This document shows positions 14,399 through 25,649 of a stretch of 64,000 nucleotides of DNA, piece by piece. The translations under genes and the position numbers were made by a program. This stretch comes from Muraenolepis orangiensis (Eukaryota > Chordata > Actinopteri > Gadiformes > Muraenolepididae): assembly GCA_027704905.1 (NCBI GenBank), contig CM051015.1, positions 16,120,521 to 16,184,520 of the forward strand, read 5' to 3'. How positions within the stretch are numbered: position 1 is the stretch's first letter; every line of letters begins with the position of its first letter. The notes under the pieces are model-generated. The model was not told the DNA's origin. It saw only the letters and a program-made list of their open reading frames with translations, and did no database searches.

Positions 14399-14989
14399 AC
14401 GTTTGGTGTAAAGGTGCTGTTTAAATAAAGTTTTCTTACTTACTTACTTAAGGGGAAAAAACTGGACGAGAGAACCCAGATGTTGAGGGTTGGGCTGTGG
14501 GAAAAACAACCAAAGAAAACGAACATGCAGGGATTCCGCTCGCTGACATAATCAGTATCCTTCGGGAAAACCTTGTGATTCCATTAATGGATTGTTTTAC
14601 CATTCATTGCCATGACAATTCGCCCTCAGAGTGGTCATTAGAGTGGGCTTTGCACGAGATCATTTAAAAAATGTAGACCCGCTGCCCGGAAGCCGATTAA
14701 GTGGTCAGGGTGCGCTGCATGCTGGCTCCAATTGAATTTCCTGAAGATTCTCTCTGCGAGCGTTCTCTCTCTCAGGGTGTACTCGTCGGAGAAAAGACGG
14801 ATGGCAGGTTGAGGGGACCAGGAAGGTACAGTGGAACAGTGGAGACATCTGTAAGCTCACAACATGCGTACCATTTATATAGAGAATGTGATAGATTTAC
14901 ATTTTCATTTTCAATATAATTAATCCCACATACCAAGTCCCACATACTGCCCATCTCATGCACACACACACACACACACACACACATGG
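14399..14989. other. Non-coding stretch with short tails
   Basis: Contains a (CTTA)n tail at 14438-14452 after 'aaataaag', like a LINE 3' tail, and a CA run at 14960-14986. No coding gene is seen. Confidence 0.45.
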
Positions 14990-15084
14990 CTTGGCTTGTC
15001 TGCTCAAATAACTAATACACTGTCAAAATTGATAGTGAGGCACCTTACTCCCTCAACTACTTTTACAACCACCAGCCGCCACTG
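14990..15084 (+). mobile_element. hAT-type 3' terminal fragment
   Basis: About 90 bp ending in ccaccagccgccactg. It is closely similar to 28925-29021, which bounds the ZMYM1-like hAT remnant. The terminal CAGTGGCGGCTGGTGG on the opposite strand matches a known hAT terminal type. No coding sequence. Confidence 0.55.
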
Positions 15085-15159
15085 GCATACACATATATTG
15101 ATATGTTACCATATTAATTTTTTCTAGTTTCTGGACTGTATAGTTATTATATACAGTAT

Positions 15160-15362
15160 AACGCCACCATGCTGGCACACCCGGCTCTCAAAGCTCCGAT
15201 CGCCATCACCACAGATGCCTCAGACTTTGCCATTGGCGCAGTGTTTGAGCAGTGGGTAAGCGGGGCATGGCAGCCGCTCGCTTTTTTCAGCCGGCAGTTA
15301 CGCCCCAGCGAACGGAGGTATAGCACCTTCGACCGGGAGCTCCTCGGCCTCAGTGGTAGCTG
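15160..15362 (+). pseudogene. Gypsy pol RNase H fragment
   Basis: An open frame reads through the start of a Ty3/Gypsy RNase H domain, with TTDASDFAIGAV and FFSRQLRPSERRYSTFDREL, the usual catalytic-Asp start and the S-x-x-E-R-x-Y-x-T-x-D-x-E signature. It is cut at both ends and no reverse transcriptase or integrase flanks it, so it is a dead fragment about 65 codons long. Confidence 0.8.
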
Positions 15363-15364
15363 AG

Positions 15365-16009
15365 GAGTGCATACTGTACTACAGTACGTTATACTGTATT
15401 TATTCAAAGTTAATTAAAAATCCACATGTAACATACTAACCATCGCTCATATCGACAGAATCCCTCTTCCACCGAGAGGGGGATGGATGGATGGTGCTTG
15501 TGAGGGCCAAGATGTGGACCACCACGCGTGCGTCTGTTGTGGCAACCCCGGGAGGATTCGCTAAACACTGGCATCAACCAGCATACGCTGCAGCCTTTTG
15601 TTTACAAGCTCCAAGGCTGGTGCGAGTTCCTTCTTGTCGCGAAGGTTACCCACAACCCAACAATTTACAATATCAATGTTGGGTATTCGAACGAAACCTT
15701 GCTCGAGTACAACAGAGACCACGGTCGTGTTGAGGAAGATGGGGATCATTCAATGATCTGCCTGGATACAAACCAAGGAGAAATCGGCACGATGCGACGA
15801 CTCCCCTTCTCTGTGTCGTACACTGGTGTGTTTTTTTTTACAGCCATCTTCCGTCATTAGAATGCAGCTCTTGTCAGCTGCTGCACACAGAGAGGGGAGA
15901 GGAGGAGGGGAGTGATGAAATCAGGGCTAAAAATAGCCACCTCCCAGGATCCCCCCTTCATGCCGCTCTGTAAACATTCAGAGAGCCGGCGTCAGCCAAC
16001 ACTGGGTAG

Positions 16010-16012
<3 letters not shown>
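15365..16012. other. Non-coding stretch, one unexplained open frame
   Basis: A frame at 15528-15860 is open for 110 codons but shows no domain I know, and two other frames are also partly open. I leave it uncalled. Confidence 0.35.

Positions 16013-16093
<81 letters not shown>
16013..16093. repeat. (TG)n microsatellite, about 81 bp
   Basis: Pure GT repeat. Confidence 0.96.
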
Positions 16094-16094
<1 letters not shown>

Positions 16095-16424
16095 GTGTGC
16101 ACATGCAGAGTGTGCGTGCACGGTCACAGGCTGGTAGGGTGTTCCGGCCTAAGCACCGTATCCTCGTCACGCTGCAATCAATTCAAGTTGGTCTATCGAG
16201 TTAACAAGGACGGGGTCGAATAGGATCTGGAGCAGCAGTGCTCAGTATATACGCATAGAGATATTATATCTTTGGATTTCCAAGCTTGCCTTTGTCCAGA
16301 TGGCAAATATGAGGCCATTTAGCAACATAAATGCCACAGAGGAAAAAGGCTAAATGGTTGAGTACATACAGTCTGGTCTTTTTTGTCACCCGGTGTGCAA
16401 TGATCAAAATCTATATCAAAATCT

Positions 16425-16668
16425 GAAGGATTGAATTCTCTTTATTGGTCACATACATAAATTAATTTCTCTGCATTTAACTCGTCCTAGTATAAGGAGT
16501 AGCTATATATGGGCAGCGATTGTAAATACAGCGCCTGGGGAGCAGTGTAGGGTGGGTCTGGTGCCTTGCTCAAGGGCACCTCAGCAGTGGCCAGGTGTTT
16601 CAGGGACTTGAACAGGCAATCTTCCGGTTCCCAAGCAAGTCCCAACAGACTGAGCTACTGCCGCCCCA
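16425..16668. mobile_element. Dispersed teleost interspersed repeat
   Basis: Carries phrases typical of an abundant fish repeat: 'ttattggtcacatac', 'tgccttgctcaagggcac', and near the right end 'actgagctactgccgcc'. It is non-coding. I recognise the sequence type but not its exact family, which could be SINE-like or a LINE/MITE end. Confidence 0.5.
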
Positions 16669-16735
16669 AATACCATGATACAAATATTGTCTACATCTTC
16701 TCCAGATTTTATTCACACAAGCAAACGTTATGTGT

Positions 16736-16739
<4 letters not shown>

Positions 16740-16778
<39 letters not shown>
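16740..16778. repeat. (CA)n microsatellite
   Basis: CA run of about 19 units. Confidence 0.95.
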
Positions 16779-16783
<5 letters not shown>

Positions 16784-18410
16784 GTCATACACACAATGAG
16801 GCCTCGTCGAAAGCTTATATCCCACAGAAGATTCTAATATATTATAGATAATAAAACCGACAATAACAGTAGCTGTATTCAAACATTGCAGGGACGACTA
16901 ACACAAAACAGCGTACTCTCTGGACAAACATGTATGGTTTAATGTAAATACTATTAAAACACAGTCTGTGTGACTCCAATGCATTCGACACCAGAGAGCA
17001 GTACTTCACACCCACCGTGATACTGATGCCAACCTCATAAAATGGAGGCAGTCAATTAAAACAAGGTGCTCTTTTAAAAGAAAAGATTACACTTGCAGCA
17101 AGCCCCCTAATCTCTTGCAACGGCTCTGATTAAAATTCTCCCCATGCACGATGAGGCAGTGAGTCAATACAAGCTCAACCCCACAGCACATCCTTGAGAA
17201 AACAGCCAATTTGCCTTTACTCACTAAGGACAGCCTTACGTCAAAAGAAAGATGACAAACACACCCATCTTTCCTCCACACCCATTGGGATGTGACACTG
17301 AGTAGACATATACATTAGTTATTCACGTGCTGTTATTTTGGGGCTCTGTTTGAACAAGATGGGGTGTCTGCATGTGTGCCTCTGCGGCTCTCAATTGCAC
17401 CGATCCGGTGGGATGGATCATAGAGAAGCTGAAGGGAGATGGGTTTCCATGGCAATACTGTATTGCCTCGTTCTTTTTTCCTCAGTCCGGTTTGACGTCA
17501 TATCACGCTCCCTGGTAAATCCTTTGCACTCTAGGTGTGTTAGCGCATGCGTGTGTTGGCGCATACGCGTGCACACGCGCGCTCGTGGGGCGTCACATGC
17601 GATTAGAAAGAAAGTGTGGAAACATAGAACACAATAGTATGATCATTTATTTTGCGTGCAATTATATTCATTCATTATGGTGGACCCTGGTTCTTCATAT
17701 AATAAGGCAACCCAAAATTGGGGAGCGTTTTTTCTGTTTCTAACCCTGAAATCATGCATGCTGATGCAGCGTGCTACTGCTGTATGTATGCGACTTCTGC
17801 ACGCGTTTGAACTTTGAACTTTATCTACCCTTTGAACTTCTCTACAGCTACTGCAGACACGGTGACTGAACGACCAGTATTTCTTCTTCTCTTCAGTTTT
17901 CAGTGTGCCTTGTGAATGAGACGTTGTGCCCGAATGTGCAGTGGACACGCACCACATTGAAGATGACATTCGTTTGTCCATTTGTCTGCCCTTCAAGTTG
18001 TAGTGCGATTCAGTGTAATGCTGCCCTCTAGTGGTTATTCAATTAGAATTGTTCAAGTGGACGACAGGGCATATACTGCATACATAACAGTAAGTGCTTA
18101 TAAAAAAAACCCTGTTCTCTCAGCTGTTCTCAATATAGTTTATTTGGTTGTGTGTGCATGCTCTAATTGAGACATAACGTGTGTGAGGGAAAGTAAAGTG
18201 AGAAGAAGTAAAGAGAGGAAAGGAATGTAGCGCCATGCCCCATACAGACATGCCAGGGATGATCTCTGTTTAGTAGACCACATGCTCTGCGGGGCTTACT
18301 GTGAATGGCTATTTTTGTCTAAAACTTTGGTCCAAATTAATGTCTCAGCGTGTCACAACATGTACCAGGTGTCTGAATATGAGAGTGTGAACAGAATATA
18401 CACGTGGGCA
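16779..18410. other. Non-coding stretch, no gene recognised
   Basis: No domain-bearing frame. A short purine/pyrimidine-alternating patch with CACGCGCGC lies near 17565-17585. Confidence 0.45.
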
Positions 18411-18593
18411 AGTATGTGTGTGTTTCTGAGTGTGTGTGTGTGTGTGTGTGCTATTTGTGTATCCACAATCTGCTTGTGTGTGTGTGTGTGTTTGTGTGCA
18501 TGCAGACACACACTTACGCATAGTTCTTGTGTAGCCTACTGTGTGTGTGTGCGTGGGTGACGTTCAGTGTGTGTGTGTGTATGTGGTGTGTGT

Positions 18594-18671
<78 letters not shown>
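18411..18671. repeat. (TG)n microsatellite cluster
   Basis: Several TG tracts interrupted by short unique stretches, the main one at about 18596-18671. Cys/Val and His/Thr frames across it are artefacts. Confidence 0.95.
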
Positions 18672-18674
<3 letters not shown>

Positions 18675-19590
18675 CACAGTGTGTCTGTGAGGTGTGTGAA
18701 GGAGGCGTGTGATTGCCGGGGCTAGCTGACAGTGGGGCTGGCAGGAGGGCCCCGGATCGCAGGGACATGACCTCACCGCGGTGGCTCTCTCCGTGGACCG
18801 CAGGGTGACAATCAACCGTGACAACGTAGAATGGAACGTGTTTCTGTGCTTCGGGGTACGGGGGGGATGGACACACAATCAGTTTTTGGGATTAGGTTAT
18901 ACATATTTTGCTGTCAAGAATTATCCTGTTTGTTTTAGACTGTCTTTAACTATCAATCTGTATTTATTATCATCATTATGCTTGTACTATTACTACCGCT
19001 CTACTATTCTACTTTTTGTACTGTTGGTGCTGAGGATTAGCTTTAGTAGTTAGATTGGTTTTCTTAACTGCAGGAGGCAGGAACGCCCGCCACTTGTCAT
19101 GAAGCTAGAAATAGGAGGTTGGAAAATGGTGACAATTTCAATAACACTAACACATGCAGTGGAATTAGTTGTTTTGCCTGTAAAGCAGTACAATACAAAC
19201 AGCAGCAATGTTAAACAGTACAGTACTTGACCACATCCACTAGGGGCTCTCTTTAACACAACTTGTACTAGAATGAATCACAGTGACATTCTCCTCATCC
19301 CCCCCCCCCCGCCCCTGGGTGAAGGTGCTGGCATCGGCTGCCATTGTGTTGCCACAGACTCTGTGTTGTTTCAGTGAGCCTCAGCCCTGCTGGCTTCAGC
19401 ACTATCAGCGGCTGACAGGCTCCGGGACAAACCCAGAGTGGTCACCAGGTCCCCCTTTGTCCCCGGATTACGCTGGGGTCTGGTGACCTGCAGGGCAGCC
19501 CGGGTCACGCCACGCCCGCCTCCTTGTTTTTGATCCACCGGGGGGAGATGTACGATGTGCACCTGCTACCTGTGGTTGGCCTGCAGACTG
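18672..19590. other. Non-coding stretch, no gene recognised
   Basis: Includes a poly-C tract at about 19299-19310. Nothing recognisable on either strand. Confidence 0.45.

Positions 19591-19645
<55 letters not shown>
19591..19645. repeat. (TA)n microsatellite
   Basis: Alternating AT run of about 50 bp. Confidence 0.95.
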
Positions 19646-19651
<6 letters not shown>

Positions 19652-21220
19652 AAAACCATATCAAATATAATATCAACACAGTGTACCAGAGTAGTTTATT
19701 TGGGTCCATTGTGACCAGTTTGACTCACGATACCAACCTAAACTAGGAGTGTTTATACTTGTGATTTCCACTGGACCTAATGGTTCCTTACTGACTGTCA
19801 AGACAAATCTGAATATGTCATATTTGTTTCAGTTTCAGAGAACCAAGCAACTTTTGAAAATAATAAAAAATACAACATATTCACAATTTCAACAACACAC
19901 TTAATTGCCACAGACAAGGGTTATATAACATGTTCAGAATCTACTACTGTGCTATTGTGCAAACTTTTTTCCTTTACATATTTAGCTTTACATATATTTT
20001 GGATTAGTCTGACCCCATGTATTGCTTTTATGGGTCTAGCTCCCTCACTTCCATTTTCCGTCAGATTCATGTTTGCAGTCAGCCATTGACTCTTTTCAAG
20101 ACCAAATTTGCCCAATCACAGCTCAGGCACCACCCGATTGGCCTGCCCAAAAATGTTAGGGGTTTCCTCCATGCTCACAACTGTGAACGATTGTAAATCA
20201 AGTGTGTCATGTTGGAGTGAAGAGGTACTCACAAATAAACTCCATCACCACTTTAATGTTACAAACCCTGATGAGGAGTAAAGTAAATCTTCAACTCTAA
20301 CTTCTTCAAATCTACATTTATCCTGTAATACATCCCTTTATCGTTGTTCCAGCTCCCATATTTTTGCAATAAAAAAATGTTTACAAACCTTATAGAGAGA
20401 AGCCCACAGTCTTAGGATGGTGCAGACCCAGCTAGTGCTATATATTGAGTGTTATAAGAAGATACTATTAATTGTAGAAGGATTGGATGTAGGCTGTATC
20501 CACCTTTTCTACACCACTAATAAAACAAAAGTCATATATTGCTCTAAGCTGTTTATGTGGGCAGTAAACAATGTAAATATGTTGATTAAAGAATGTATTG
20601 GAGAACTAACCAGGTGTCTTAGTACTTTCAATATACCAGAAATGCTATCGATGATAGTGTTGTTAAAGGGACAGAGTAGTAGCGTATATTTTTGTTGCAG
20701 ATGTTAAGTCAAGTCAAATATTAAAAGTCTTCATGTTGTATTTATTTCATATTCATATTGTATTTGTATAGTTATGTAGGGATTGAAAGGTTGTGTAAAG
20801 AATGTGTCATAAATAATAAAACACAAAACCTCTACACTGACTATTGATTTATTGTCTCAGTTTATTAGGTTCATTTTACAGGTGTCTGTGAATTTCTTTC
20901 GGGTTCAGTTGAATTTAGTCCACAAACATGGGAGCAGCTCAGGGTTGCAGCCAGTCAACCCTTTAGTCATAATACAAAGACATGAAAGCTGGTCTGGTTT
21001 CCCCAAGGAAAACAAGCATACACTTTTTGTGATACAAGTGTACGGATTTTCTTTGATTGCTAAATGTATGAATATTCTTTTGGATTCCCGCACAGTCTGA
21101 TACAGTTTGAAACTTGCATTCAGTTTCCATTAGAACTTCAACCTGGGCCACTTGGTTTCTTACTTGGATTTACCTTACTGAATATCACACAACCACTTTA
21201 ATATTTGCAGATTTGAAAAT
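19646..21220. other. Non-coding stretch downstream of the first crystallin gene
   Basis: AT-rich sequence. A frame at 20417-20707 is open for 96 codons but shows no motif and is followed by A/T-rich sequence. I see no reliable exon. Confidence 0.4.
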
Positions 21221-21406
21221 GCTTTTAATGTTTGGACTCCTCCACTCCACGCCCACACACGAGGGGACTCTTGTGTAGAGGTTTGGAATGGAAAATGTAA
21301 GGAAGAAGATGGAGATGTTCCAGAGTGGTGCTCTAAAAGCTCTCAAGACCCAGAGATGGTTGTAATTCATCTCATCGTTGCATCGTACGTCACACATAGC
21401 TGGGCT

Positions 21407-22566
21407 CTAGAACTCTGTGATCCTGCGGAAGGAGCCCACACCAGGGGACACGGCGCCCCAGTCGACGTAGTTGTGGTACTTGCCGCACTCCAGGAAGTGC
21501 TGTTGCCCTGTGAAGTTGGGCTGCTCGTACAGGGCCCAGGCGCCCGCTGTCACCTCGCAGGAGTAGAAGTCGCGGAACTTGAATGCCTCAGGGACCGACG
21601 GGCAGTCCTCAGCCCACTCTTCCATTTGACCTCCGAAATCCGGCTCGTCGTAAAACCTGATCTTCCAGGAAGTTCCATAAATCTTGAAATTGCACAGGGA
21701 CATTGGAGGAGAACAAAAAGACAGTACAGTCATAATTGGTCTTTATTCTACAATTAATGTCGTCCTGGCTATATGGCCATTGCGTTCAATTGATTTCTTG
21801 GCTGTCTTCCTGCTTTCCTTCACTTATTAATCTGCACGGGCAAGTGCCTGCCAAATCGTGATCTCTTTATCTCTCCTTTTTGTCTGTTGGCCTTTGACTG
21901 ATTACTGCCAGATGGGTGCACACACTGTGGTATTTCGGTAAAGAGCTAACTAGAGGGTACTCTATTGCACCCAGCCATTTATAAACCATTGAACCTCTTA
22001 AATAGATGTTTAATCAGCGAGGGAATGTCACATCTGTGTTTTCTAGTGAGAATTGCAGAGGGAATAGTGGGCTAATATGAATATAAACAATCCAAGCAAT
22101 TCTCAACAATTACTGCTCACAAGCTTACATTGTTGATGGAGCGACAGGATGTGATGCTTTCGTTGAAGCTCTTCCAGCGCTGCTGATCCGGGTACTCCCC
22201 TGGGCTCAGGATGTACTGGTAGCCCACATAGTTGGGCCGTTCGTACAGCACCCAGCAGCCACTCTCTACCCGGATGGAGTTACAGCGCTCGAAGTAGGAG
22301 TGCAGGTCTGGGCAATCGCTGCTGCACTCATAACACTGACCCTGGAAGTTTCTGTCCTCAAAGAATACAATCTATAGGGATAGACAAAGTGCTGGTAACT
22401 TGGTAAGGGACCGTCGACTCCTGAAATACAATTACAAGTCTTTCCGGTGGTCGTTGAGATGCACATAAAACACATAAAACATAAACATGTTTAAATGTCA
22501 GAACGAAAGGTAACAGAGGTAACAGAGCAAACTATGTGGAATGCTATGGAATCTTACCTTCCCCAT
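21407..22566 (-). CDS. Gamma-crystallin, gamma-S/gamma-MX type (three exons)
   Basis: Structural lens protein with two beta-gamma domains (four Greek keys), expected in lens fibre cytosol. Exons on the minus strand: 22566-22558 (MGK), 22371-22129 (81 codons, from IVFFEDRNFQGQ), 21682-21407 (91 codons plus TAG). Donors are GTAAG and acceptors end in AG; both introns are phase 0 (186 and 446 nt). Total 175 aa, the usual length. The C-terminal WGAVSPGVGSFRRITEF closely resembles gamma-S, while MGK and RCNSIRVESGCW are gamma-M-like, so gamma-MX or gamma-S are the best names. It keeps six tryptophans, unlike the gamma-M genes to the right. An ATTAAA at 21224-21229 may be the poly(A) signal. It stands alone, about 2 kb from the divergently placed gamma-M gene at 24612. 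Confidence 0.93.
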
Positions 22567-22589
22567 TCTGGATGGAATGTTGCTCACTT

Positions 22590-22690
22590 TATTTATTTTT
22601 TTAATATATATTATATATAATATATATTTTATATATATTTAACCTTTATTTATTCAGGTACATAACACATTGAGAAAAAAAGATCTATTA
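22590..22690. repeat. AT repeat plus short interspersed-repeat scrap
   Basis: TA-rich run (22600-22640) followed by 'aacctttatttattcaggta' and 'cattgagaa', a phrase seen in many fish repeats. It lies inside the presumed 5' UTR or promoter of the gamma-S/MX-like gene. Confidence 0.45.
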
Positions 22691-23124
22691 TGAAAGAGTA
22701 ACCTCTCAGCCAGCTGCAGCTGGGTTGTGCTTTATATCAAAATGAATGCAGAATGTGCTGACAGTGTGTGTGTTTAAGGGGGGGGGGGGTGCATTGTCAT
22801 GTAAATGTACTTGATTTACATATCAACTAAATTCTTTGTTTAACTTTGATTTACCTTCGTCAAATGAAATTGTCTTATATCAAATAATTGCCAGAAGTGA
22901 GAAGTGATATGGGATATGGGCTGTACTATGTGTAACACTTTTACTAAAGTACTAAGTGTAACTACAGGTTTCTGATTCAACTACCTTTTACAAAAGTAAA
23001 ATGTTTTTGTACAATTTAATTACTGCGGATCGAAAAGCAGACAATGGCTTACTGGTAGAGGCAACAACCCCTTATTTCATACGTGATTAAATGTATTATA
23101 TACATAATGACATGTCAACATGTC
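22691..23124. other. Non-coding stretch upstream of the gamma-S/MX-like gene
   Basis: Contains the candidate TATA/MARE elements, a short G tract near 22780 and otherwise AT-rich sequence. Confidence 0.4.
22731..22764 (-). promoter_or_regulatory. Candidate TATA box and MARE half-site of the gamma-S/MX-like gene
   Basis: On the minus strand, gaTATAAAgc reads at 22736-22731. Upstream of it (22756-22764, plus strand) is TGCTGACAG, a half-site for large MAF factors. The distance to the start codon (about 165 nt) is long because AT repeat and old interspersed repeat (22590-22690) lie between. The true start site could therefore be elsewhere. Confidence 0.45.
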
Positions 23125-23129
23125 CTTTC

Positions 23130-23503
23130 AAACATTTCATACCTCTCAAGACCCAGCTCTTCAACTGGCTGCTAAACATCCACCCTTGTATCCCATGACT
23201 CTAAAAAATATGATACTCCTTTTTTCTTTTCCGTCTTATCTGTCTTTTTATTTTATTTATTTTATTTTATTTTATTTATTCTATTTATTTTATTATGTAA
23301 CGATTAAATGATTTTACCTTGTGTGTCATTTTACTCTGTCTGTAAAGCGCTTTGAGTATTTAAACAGCAAATTTGAAAAGCGCTTTGTAAACTGAATGTA
23401 TTACATAAAGAAATGTATTTCATATGTATTTATTATGTGCATTTATTCCCCCTGTTGATGAATAAAATGATCTTGAATCTTGAATCTTGAATCTTGAATG
23501 TAA
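23130..23503 (+). mobile_element. LINE 3' end with TCTTGAA tail
   Basis: The left end reads 'caagacccagctcttcaac', then a (TTTTA)n stretch (23245-23295), two copies of 'aaagcgctttg' and finally four direct repeats of TCTTGAA (about 23470-23500). A truncated non-LTR 3' end with short tandem repeat tail fits an L2-clade LINE. No open reading frame of the element remains. Confidence 0.65.
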
Positions 23504-23975
23504 AGCAAAAGCAAACGGTGCAAATGCTATTGAGATGCAATGTCTTATGACTTGAATGAATCTTATGAATTATTTATGAGCATTACTTGTGATTTATTGT
23601 GATGAAAATGCTTATAGTCTTGCACATTTGTAATCAATTAACTTTATTTTAAAGTAATTCAATCCCAAAGTACTGGCAACCAGTCACCATGAAGGTTTCG
23701 CTTTGCAGTGATGTTCAACCACCTGCAGGTCTTCTTCTAAAAGCATTTTTAAAACATAAAACTAGAATGTTTGGATGTACCCTCTCTTCTTCTCTTCACT
23801 CACTTTTAGATGAATGTGTTGCATAACAGGTAAGAATAGCCCATCATCATTTCATCATCATCATCATGGCTGTGCTGAAGCAAACAATCTCCTGACCTAG
23901 TGGTGTGTTTATACTGTGTGGCTATTATTAATAATGATAATGTTTACACTAGCATTTTTGTACATTGCGCGCACG

Positions 23976-24129
23976 CACGCACACATACGCACATACGCAC
24001 CCACCACACACCACCCCCCCACACACACCACACACCACACACACACACACACACACCACACACACCACACACACCACACCACACACACACACACACACAC
24101 ACACCACACACCACACACACACCACACAC
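23976..24129. repeat. (CA)n with CACC interruptions
   Basis: Imperfect CA array broken by ACCACAC units and a C7 tract near 24014. His/Thr/Pro frames are artefacts. Confidence 0.95.
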
Positions 24130-24528
24130 TGTTTAGGCCCAGTGGAAATAGTTTGACACTGACGTAAGATTTATATAAAGATGGTTGTGATTATAATCTA
24201 TAATGTATTCTACCTGTAAACATTCTATCCATACATATGCTGTAGTTGGGTCTGAAATAACATTAAATACATTCAGCAGTTTATCTAAAACCTCTGCTCT
24301 ACTTTTATTTGGCATTACAACTGAAATGGTAAAAGTAACAATTTTGGTGTGGAATTGCTTTGGAAACAGCGTCATTTGTTTTCCTTAATGAATCCTTAAT
24401 GAATGCACATGAAACGCTCCCCTCTTGTCTGGAACTAGACAGAATTTTCCCCGATGCACAGTGTGGCACAAATCAAATTAACAGTGATCGCAGATGTGCT
24501 TGTTCATCAGGTTCCAGGTCATTTGAAT

Positions 24529-24560
24529 GACAATGGCCTGCTCCAGTATCAACTATAAAA
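24529..24560 (+). promoter_or_regulatory. SOX-like site and TATA box of the plus-strand gamma-M gene
   Basis: GACAATGG at 24529-24536 matches the SOX consensus. TATAAAA at 24554-24560 lies 52 bp before the start codon at 24612, a normal distance for a gamma-crystallin core promoter. A weak MAF-like 'tgcttgttcatcag' is at about 24497-24510. Confidence 0.7.
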
Positions 24561-24611
24561 GGCCCACCGGGGCCACAGTTGCTAGACAGAACCGCACACA
24601 AGCCATCAAAC

Positions 24612-25602
24612 ATGGGCAAGGTATGTATGAACTATATTTTGTCCAATGATGTGAAGGATTTAGCCGAGACAATGACATGATCCTTCCATACAGATCTCTA
24701 TAGCACACAGCATGACACAAAATAAGAGACATACACCAGCATTGTTAAGTTGCTATTTAGAATTTAGTAATTTTGCAGATACTTCTATTCAATTCAACAG
24801 ATTCCAGAGATACAGTTTGTTAAGTACTGTAGCAGGTAGGGATAAGGGAAACATATTACAGAATACAGGACTGTAAACACTGGGAATTGAATCCAGAACC
24901 TGTTGGATGGGAGTCTGATACACTGCTGTGGACTTCATAGCTTCACAGCTTCATAAAAAATTAAAAATATTCAATATTTAATTTTCCAGATCACCTTCTA
25001 CGAGGAGAAGAACTTCCAGGGCCGCTCCTATGAGTGCATGAGCGACTTCGCCGACATGTCCTCCTACCTGAGCAGGTGCCAGTCCTGCAGGGTGGAGAGC
25101 GGCTGCTTCATGGTCTACGACCGCACCAACTACATGGGAAACCAGTACTTCATGAAGAGGGGAGAGTACTCCGACTACATGAGCATGATGGGCATGAGCA
25201 TTGGCATCATGTCCAGCCGCATGATCCCCATGGTAAGATTTACTGTATCACCTTTATGTACCAGTTGTGTAGTGAGTAATCATTTTAAACTAATGGCTAA
25301 TAATATTTCCCATCATTCCATGATAGTACAAGGGCCAGTACAGGATGAAGATCTACGAGAAGGAGAACTACGGCGGTCAGTCCTATGAGATGATGGACGA
25401 CTGTGACAACATCCAGGACCGTTACCGCATGTCCGACTGTCAGTCCTGCAACGTGATGGACGGCCACTGGCTGATGTACGAGCAGGCCCAGTACAAGGGC
25501 AGGATGATGTACATGAGGCCTGGAGAGTACAGGAACTACAGGGATATGGGATACGATGGTGTGCGATTCCACTCTTTCAGAAAAATTATGGATTGCTGTT
25601 AA
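24612..25602 (+). CDS. Gamma-M crystallin, plus-strand copy (three exons)
   Basis: Lens gamma-crystallin of the methionine-rich fish type. Exons: 24612-24620 (MGK), 24990-25232 (81 codons, from ITFYEEKNFQGR), 25327-25602 (91 codons plus TAA). Donors GTATG and GTAAG, acceptors ccag and atag, phase-0 introns of 369 and 94 nt. Total 175 aa with 24 methionines and a single tryptophan (GHWLMY). It differs from the minus-strand array: SDFADMS replaces SDC(T/S)DMS, losing a cysteine; MGNQYFMKRGEYSDYM replaces MGQQFFMRRGEYNDM; and the C-terminus is RKIMDCC. AATAAA at 25612-25617. It is the only intact gamma-M gene here on the plus strand, and its intron 2 lacks the 22-bp minisatellite, so it is an older, separate branch. 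Confidence 0.96.
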
Positions 25603-25649
25603 GATAAATCAAATAAAATGCCCTTTAAAGCACATCTTGGATCATTGGT

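Noticed and set aside
15528..15860. 110-codon plus-strand frame
   Set aside because: Two other frames are also open over part of it, it ends in poly-T, and I recognise no motif. It could be an old element exon but cannot be supported.
20417..20707. 96-codon plus-strand frame downstream of the gamma-S/MX-like gene
   Set aside because: No motif and no splice context. Low-complexity, AT-rich surroundings make a chance frame likelier.
23976..24129. Possible CRISPR-like array of short repeats
   Set aside because: The repeats are imperfect CA units without spacers. The genome is vertebrate, where CRISPR arrays do not occur.
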